DNA of 64,000 nt. Origin: Thermococcus sp. M39. GTDB taxonomy: Archaea; Methanobacteriota_B; Thermococci; Thermococcales; Thermococcaceae. Location: contig NZ_SNUG01000008.1 in assembly GCF_012027325.1 (NCBI RefSeq), forward strand, positions 1-64,000, in the 5' to 3' direction. The notes under the pieces were generated by a model. The model had not been told where the DNA came from. It ran no database searches and was given only the letters and a program-made list of their open reading frames with translations. Positions 60,136-64,000 of this stretch are shown here, piece by piece; position 1 is the stretch's first letter; each line of letters opens with the position of its first letter. The translations under genes and the position numbers were made by a program.

Positions 60136-60660
60136 ATGGGAGAAATTACCCTTGAAAATTTAGACATTGAAGAGTTCATTGAAAAGCTTGAGAAACTAAG
60201 TGATAGAGAAATCCTAAGTTACTGGATTGAAGGCGAGCTTAAAGAGGCAGAGCTTTACAAAGACCTTGCTATAAGAGCAAGGGAACTGGGACTCAATGAA
60301 AGAGTCGTGGAGACGTTTATTGTCCTTTCAAAGGAATCAAAAGGACATGCAACTCGTTTATGGGAGATATACAAGCGATTGTTCAAAACAGAAAAACTTG
60401 AAAATGTAGACTTGCCCCTAGTTGAAGTTGCGCCTCTCATAGATAAATTCAAAGATGCAAAAAGCATTCTAGAGGTGTTAAATCTAGCTATGGAGTCAGA
60501 ACTTCTTGCAAAGAGAATTTATGAAATTCTCGCCAAGAGAGCAAGGGAAGACAATATGAAGAAAATTTACGAATACCTGGCAGCCATGGAGAACGAACAC
60601 TACTATAAGCTTAAAGTTGAGTATGAATATTGCAAGAAAAAGTATGGAAAATGTGAATAA
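60136..60660 (+). CDS. Ferritin-like diiron (rubrerythrin-type) protein
   Basis: The 174-residue helical protein shows diiron ligands spaced as in rubrerythrins: EGELKEAELYKDLAIRA (Glu), SKESKGHATRLWEIYKRL (ExxxxH), NLAMESELLAKRIYEILA (Glu) and AAMENEHYYKLKVEYEYC (ExxH). No rubredoxin domain is attached. It probably handles peroxide or iron. ATG 60136 follows AAGGGTGG; the longer frame from 60022 runs inside the previous gene. The C-terminus has two Cys (EYCKKKYGKC). Confidence 0.85.
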   Translation: MGEITLENLDIEEFIEKLEKLSDREILSYWIEGELKEAELYKDLAIRARELGLNERVVETFIVLSKESKGHATRLWEIYKRLFKTEKLENVDLPLVEVAPLIDKFKDAKSILEVLNLAMESELLAKRIYEILAKRAREDNMKKIYEYLAAMENEHYYKLKVEYEYCKKKYGKCE

Positions 60661-60738
60661 CGACTCAAAAACTCCTCTTTTATTAAAACCTCTTTTAAAA
60701 ATGTTGATTTCCATAAAAAGAAGCTGAAAAAAGAAAAA

Positions 60739-61197
60739 CTAAACCCCCATCTCTTTAGCCTCAGGAGGTTCTTCAATCAAATTATCACTGTATTTATTGT
60801 AGTCAGCTAAAAGGAACTCGTCACTCATGCTTAAAGCCTTGACAGGTTTATCTTCTCCCGGAAGTTTTTTACCCGGACAGACATCAACACACAACGCACA
60901 GAACATGCATCTCGAAACATAGTGCCTAATTTTCTTAAGCTCTGGAATCCACTCCATAGCATCTGCTGGACAGACTGTTATGCAAAGCCTACATCCAATA
61001 CATCTCTCTGGATTGTACTTCAGCTTTCCTCTAAAGCCCTCTGGAATTGGAACTGGAGGATTTATCTTAGCCTCTCCTTTCTGAACTTTTTCAATCAATG
61101 CAGTAACATTTTTAGGAGCGTGCTTTACTGGGAATGGATTAGTAAAGGGCTTTTCAACAAGTTGTTTCAAGAAGAGAAACATTGCTTTCGTTGGCAT
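60739..61197 (-). CDS. mbhN: Hydrogenase 2x[4Fe-4S] subunit, MbhN/NuoI-like
   Basis: The 152-residue protein has two ferredoxin motifs, RCIGCRLCITVCPADAMEWI and RCMFCALCVDVCPGKK, both with four cysteines (the second followed by GK). It carries electrons from the reduced ferredoxin side to the [NiFe] site of the membrane-bound hydrogenase. It is the last gene of the mbhJKLMN run and begins three bases after the mbhM stop. Confidence 0.9.
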   Translation of the reverse strand: MPTKAMFLFLKQLVEKPFTNPFPVKHAPKNVTALIEKVQKGEAKINPPVPIPEGFRGKLKYNPERCIGCRLCITVCPADAMEWIPELKKIRHYVSRCMFCALCVDVCPGKKLPGEDKPVKALSMSDEFLLADYNKYSDNLIEEPPEAKEMGV

Positions 61198-61200
61198 TCA

Positions 61201-62166
61201 TCACACCCCCACCCACACGAGTGCCAAGCCAAGCAGGGCAATTAAGTTCACATGCACCCAGAAAATCCTTGATGCTTGCTCGATTCTGAATCTTCCGAAT
61301 GATGTTCTCACAACTGTTACCGCCGCTATGTAAATTATCAGCACCTTAAAGAGGAACCACAAGCCCTCAACGATATAAAGTGTAGCCCCGCTCAAGCTAA
61401 CTCCGAATACATAGCTGAATGTGAATGGTATGAAAAGAACCACTTCAATTGCAGCCATGGCGAAACTTCTGACGGCATCCGAGAGGTAAAAGAGTGCCAA
61501 GTTCCTTCCACTGTATTCAGCGAGCATACCTTCCGCTATCTCTGTCTCTGCCTCGGCTATATCAAAGGGCAACTTAGCTAATTCTGCCGGGGTAACAGCT
61601 AGCAATGCAACAAACAATAGAAGAACTCCTATGCCAGCGAGGGGGGAAACAATTGTCCAGACAGGAGTTGATGCAATTGTTGTCAACGAAAAGCTCTTGT
61701 AAAGCAGCGCAAAGCCAACAATTACAGTGGCTAAGGGCATTTCATAGCTCATCATGAGAACCATTTCTCTCTGGGCACCAACAGATGAGAATGGACTTCC
61801 CGAGGCAAACCCTCCAACCGCCATAGCTAAGGACTGAAGCGTGAGTAGGTAGAGGATTACGATCAAATCACCGTATCCCTCGAGAGGAGCTCTTAAGACA
61901 CCAAATGGAATGTAAAGCAGCAGAGTCATTGAAGATGCAAATGCTAAGATGGGCATTGCATTGAAGATCCACTTCACGGCATTTTCCGGCACAACAGTCT
62001 CTTTGAGCAATAGTTTACCAACATCCCAGAAAGGCTGCCTTATTGGTGGACCAATCCTTGATGTCATTCTTGCTGATATTCTTCTGTCAATACCTTTGTA
62101 AGTTAACCCTAGGAAAATTCCGAGTACTGGGAACGCAACTGCATAGAATATCGTTTCGGGAGTCAT
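61201..62166 (-). CDS. mbhM: Hydrogenase membrane subunit, MbhM/NuoH-like
   Basis: The 321-residue protein has about eight transmembrane helices and the NuoH signature RISARMTSRIGPPIRQPFWD, then FDIAEAETEIAEGMLAEYSG with the conserved acidic residues at the hydrogenase interface. It anchors the peripheral arm and takes part in proton or sodium movement. The start overlaps the mbhL stop. Confidence 0.92.
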   Translation of the reverse strand: MTPETIFYAVAFPVLGIFLGLTYKGIDRRISARMTSRIGPPIRQPFWDVGKLLLKETVVPENAVKWIFNAMPILAFASSMTLLLYIPFGVLRAPLEGYGDLIVILYLLTLQSLAMAVGGFASGSPFSSVGAQREMVLMMSYEMPLATVIVGFALLYKSFSLTTIASTPVWTIVSPLAGIGVLLLFVALLAVTPAELAKLPFDIAEAETEIAEGMLAEYSGRNLALFYLSDAVRSFAMAAIEVVLFIPFTFSYVFGVSLSGATLYIVEGLWFLFKVLIIYIAAVTVVRTSFGRFRIEQASRIFWVHVNLIALLGLALVWVGV

Positions 62167-63392
62167 TTTCTCACCTCCCTCTCAATCCTCTTTGTTTTTT
62201 CAACGGCCTTTCTGTGAATGTATTCATAGCCAAGAACCTTGCCTTCCGGTGTTTTCAGCAAAGCAACTCTGTCATTACAGCACATACACGGGTCAATGTA
62301 CGCAACAACTATCGGAATGTCCGCAACCTCTGCTCCAAGCAAAAGCGGAGCCCAGCTGTTGATATTGTTATAACTCGGAGCAATGACTTTCCAAACGCTT
62401 GGCCCATCTCTGCCGTCAAATTTGAGGTAGTGAACCACTTCTCCTCTCGGTGCTTCATGAGCTCCTATTGCTTCACCTTTAGTCCTTCTAATCTTCGCAA
62501 GCAAAGCTACATAGTTGGGAATCGCAAGGATTTTACCCTCTGGGAGGTTGTCAACACAGTATTCAATGATGTCCAAGCTCTGCTCTATCTCATAAATTCT
62601 AACCATAGTAATGTCATAGGCATCTCCTCTAGCTTCTCCAACTATATCTTGAGGAACAACGGCTCTAACGTCAATATCTGCATAAGCATCGTAGGGCATG
62701 TCTTGTCTGATGTCCATCCTTAAACCAGCGGCTCTTGCAGTGGGTCCGACAACATTGAGCTTGAGTGCCAGCTCTTTTGAAAGCTGAGCAACTCCCCTCG
62801 TTCTCGCCTTATAAACTGGGTCTGAGAGTATTATCTCCTTCATCTTTTCAGTAAACTCCCAGTAGTAAGTTATCATATCCTTTAGGGCTTTTATGTGGCT
62901 CTCTTTGAGATCCCTCCTCACACCGCCAATCATAAAAACTGAATAGTTAATTCTGTTTCCAGTCAAAAGCTCCAGTAAATCGAGGACTTTTTCCCTTCCT
63001 TTCCATATCCAGAACAAAAGTGAGTCAAATCCCATCTCGTGAGCTATTACCCCCAACCAAAGCAAGTGACTGTGAATCCTCTCAAGCTCCGCTATGATTG
63101 GCCTTATGTATTGAGCTCTTGGAGGAGCTTCAATCCCTAACGCTTTTTCCGCTGTAATCACGAATGCATACGGATGGGATATTGAACAGATTCCGCAGAT
63201 TCTTTCTGAGAGATAAAGAGTCTGTATGGCATTTCTCTTCATTCCCATATACTCAATTCCTCTGTGGGCAAATCCCCTCTTGACATCAACTTTAACAATT
63301 TTCTCGCCTTCCACTTCAGCTTCAACTCTAATCGGCTCTTTTAAAGCCGGGTGAATTGGGCCTATAGGAATGTAGTAGGCAGTTTTAGGCAT
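62163..63392 (-). CDS. mbhL: [NiFe] hydrogenase large subunit, MbhL-like
   Basis: The 409-residue protein keeps both nickel-binding motifs: ERICGICSISH (Cys 66 and 69) and the C-terminal DPCMCCND (Cys 369 and 372). This fits a true [NiFe] hydrogenase (Mbh), which makes H2 from reduced ferredoxin, rather than a Nuo-type subunit that has lost the Cys. Gene order K-L-M-N also matches mbh rather than the sulfane reductase operon mbx/mbs, in which M precedes J. ATG 63392 follows AGGTGAG; it overlaps mbhK by 8 bases. Confidence 0.9.
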   Translation of the reverse strand: MPKTAYYIPIGPIHPALKEPIRVEAEVEGEKIVKVDVKRGFAHRGIEYMGMKRNAIQTLYLSERICGICSISHPYAFVITAEKALGIEAPPRAQYIRPIIAELERIHSHLLWLGVIAHEMGFDSLLFWIWKGREKVLDLLELLTGNRINYSVFMIGGVRRDLKESHIKALKDMITYYWEFTEKMKEIILSDPVYKARTRGVAQLSKELALKLNVVGPTARAAGLRMDIRQDMPYDAYADIDVRAVVPQDIVGEARGDAYDITMVRIYEIEQSLDIIEYCVDNLPEGKILAIPNYVALLAKIRRTKGEAIGAHEAPRGEVVHYLKFDGRDGPSVWKVIAPSYNNINSWAPLLLGAEVADIPIVVAYIDPCMCCNDRVALLKTPEGKVLGYEYIHRKAVEKTKRIEREVRK

Positions 63393-63939
63393 TCCTCTCA
63401 CCTTTTTTTCTTAATTCCTTAACGCTCTTGTGCATATGTTTAACCATGTCATCAACACCATACTCATCCCTTCTCCACGGATACTTTCCTTCGGGCCAGT
63501 CGTCAGGCAAGAAGAGATGTCTCTTGTTCTTTAGACCTTCAAATTCGACGCCAAGCATTTCTCTTATTTCTCTCTCATTTGTTTCTGCTCCAATCATGAG
63601 GTCTGTAATTGTTGGAAGGACTAATTCACTCTTTGGAAGGTCAAACTTCAGCGTTATGCTTATTTCTCCCCAAGGGCGTCCATGATAAACTCCAAAGGAG
63701 TAAATCATCTTTATAGCATCTCCCCCAGTATCTTCACCAGTTATGAAGTGTAAATGTGGATAATCAATGTCAAAAATTGTTTCAACAGCTTTTCTGAATG
63801 CAGATTTGTCAATTTCAGCCCAGATTTCATAAAGAGTTCTCTTCCTCTTGACTCCCATTGTATACTCCTTTATTTCATAGCTCAGCAGTGCATCTCCAAG
63901 AGATTCCTTGAGCTTCTCAAGGATTTGTTCCACATTCAT
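63385..63939 (-). CDS. mbhK: Hydrogenase subunit MbhK/NuoC-like
   Basis: The 184-residue protein has the NuoC features YPHLHFITGEDTGGDAIKMI, GAETNEREIREMLGVEFEGL and FLPDDWPEGKYPWRRDEYGV. It links the large subunit to the electron-transfer arm. I start at ATG 63939, which overlaps the stop of the upstream mbhJ (ATGA) and follows GAGGGGAAG. A longer frame from 63987 would lie inside mbhJ. Confidence 0.9.
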   Translation of the reverse strand: MNVEQILEKLKESLGDALLSYEIKEYTMGVKRKRTLYEIWAEIDKSAFRKAVETIFDIDYPHLHFITGEDTGGDAIKMIYSFGVYHGRPWGEISITLKFDLPKSELVLPTITDLMIGAETNEREIREMLGVEFEGLKNKRHLFLPDDWPEGKYPWRRDEYGVDDMVKHMHKSVKELRKKGERNA

Positions 63940-64000
63940 TCTTTCTTCCCCTCCAACTCCTTTTCCAACTTCTCCAGCTTGAGCCATGCCTTAACGACGG
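63936..64000 (-). CDS. mbhJ: Partial: C-terminus of a hydrogenase small subunit, MbhJ-like
   Basis: The last 21 codons of a gene entering from beyond base 64000 read VKAWLKLEKLEKELEGKKE and stop at TGA 63936-63938, overlapping the mbhK start. The identity as MbhJ rests on position directly upstream of mbhK and in-frame coding; no functional motif falls inside the window. Confidence 0.65.
   Translation of the reverse strand, partial: VVKAWLKLEKLEKELEGKKE

Noticed and set aside
62043-62723. 226-codon frame antisense to mbhM/mbhL
   Set aside because: It overlaps two conserved hydrogenase genes and has no motif or ribosome site.
63940-63987. Longer mbhK start at 63987
   Set aside because: The extra residues lie inside the mbhJ frame. 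The ATG at 63939 has the ATGA overlap and a good ribosome site.

Overview
The window comes from a hyperthermophilic euryarchaeon of the order Thermococcales, most likely a low-GC Thermococcus. The DNA is AT-rich. Most starts are preceded by GGTG/GGAGG-type ribosome sites, and TATA boxes are archaeal. The gene set is typical of the order: a membrane-bound hydrogenase (Mbh) tail, DUF257 and DUF835 proteins, archaeal P-loop ATPases of the COG1373 and COG1672 types, a ThiN-domain regulator, and the hairpin ends of archaeal IS200/IS605-type elements. The species cannot be read from the sequence with certainty.

Bases 1-7200 are an accessory, partly decayed region. It holds two unrelated ATPases, a VapBC toxin-antitoxin pair, a broken winged-helix regulator with a small membrane partner, and a tyrosine recombinase. 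Five dispersed copies of a TnpB-element right-end hairpin occur in both orientations with no tnpB next to them. One copy closes a GC-rich, strongly structured stretch of about 320 nt (3001-3319) that has its own TATA box, so it looks like a free-standing non-coding RNA gene. This is the best candidate for something undescribed.

Bases 7260-22020 are a metal-resistance island. It contains thioredoxin, the Cu ATPase CopA, an Lrp-type regulator with a TRASH domain, a Met/His-rich secreted protein, a SHOCT membrane protein, the CPH-type ATPase CopB, an arsR-zntA operon for Zn/Cd/Pb with an isoprenylcysteine-methyltransferase-like gene, an EamA transporter, three DUF302 genes, a YHS protein and a CopZ-like chaperone. 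A 21-nt element recurs 37-57 nt upstream of five of these genes and probably defines the copper regulon. Inside the island a methyltransferase gene is split by a 1.45-kb mobile element that carries only a ribbon-helix-helix protein and a zinc-finger-less TnpB relative.

Bases 22250-46600 hold housekeeping and sulfur/cofactor genes. They include sufCBD, thiI with a ThiF/MoeB-like E1 enzyme, ferritin, a ThiR-VanZ-YjbQ operon, pyrBI, two tandem secreted glucuronyl C5-epimerase-like proteins, an ECF S component, a cysteine desulfurase, methyltransferases, two DUF835 membrane proteins flanking a kinase-TudS fusion, a phosphohexomutase and BtpA. A nearly identical 17-bp dyad lies before both sufC and thiF. 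Bases 46700-64000 hold a secreted cyclodextrin-glucanotransferase-like enzyme, DUF257, tldE-tldD, a double winged-helix regulator, a transporter between two universal-stress proteins, a secreted Lon-type protease, a PAPS-reductase-like protein, an anchored SagB-type nitroreductase, a ferritin-like diiron protein and the mbhJ(partial)-K-L-M-N end of a hydrogenase operon. No CRISPR array, tRNA or rRNA gene was recognised.
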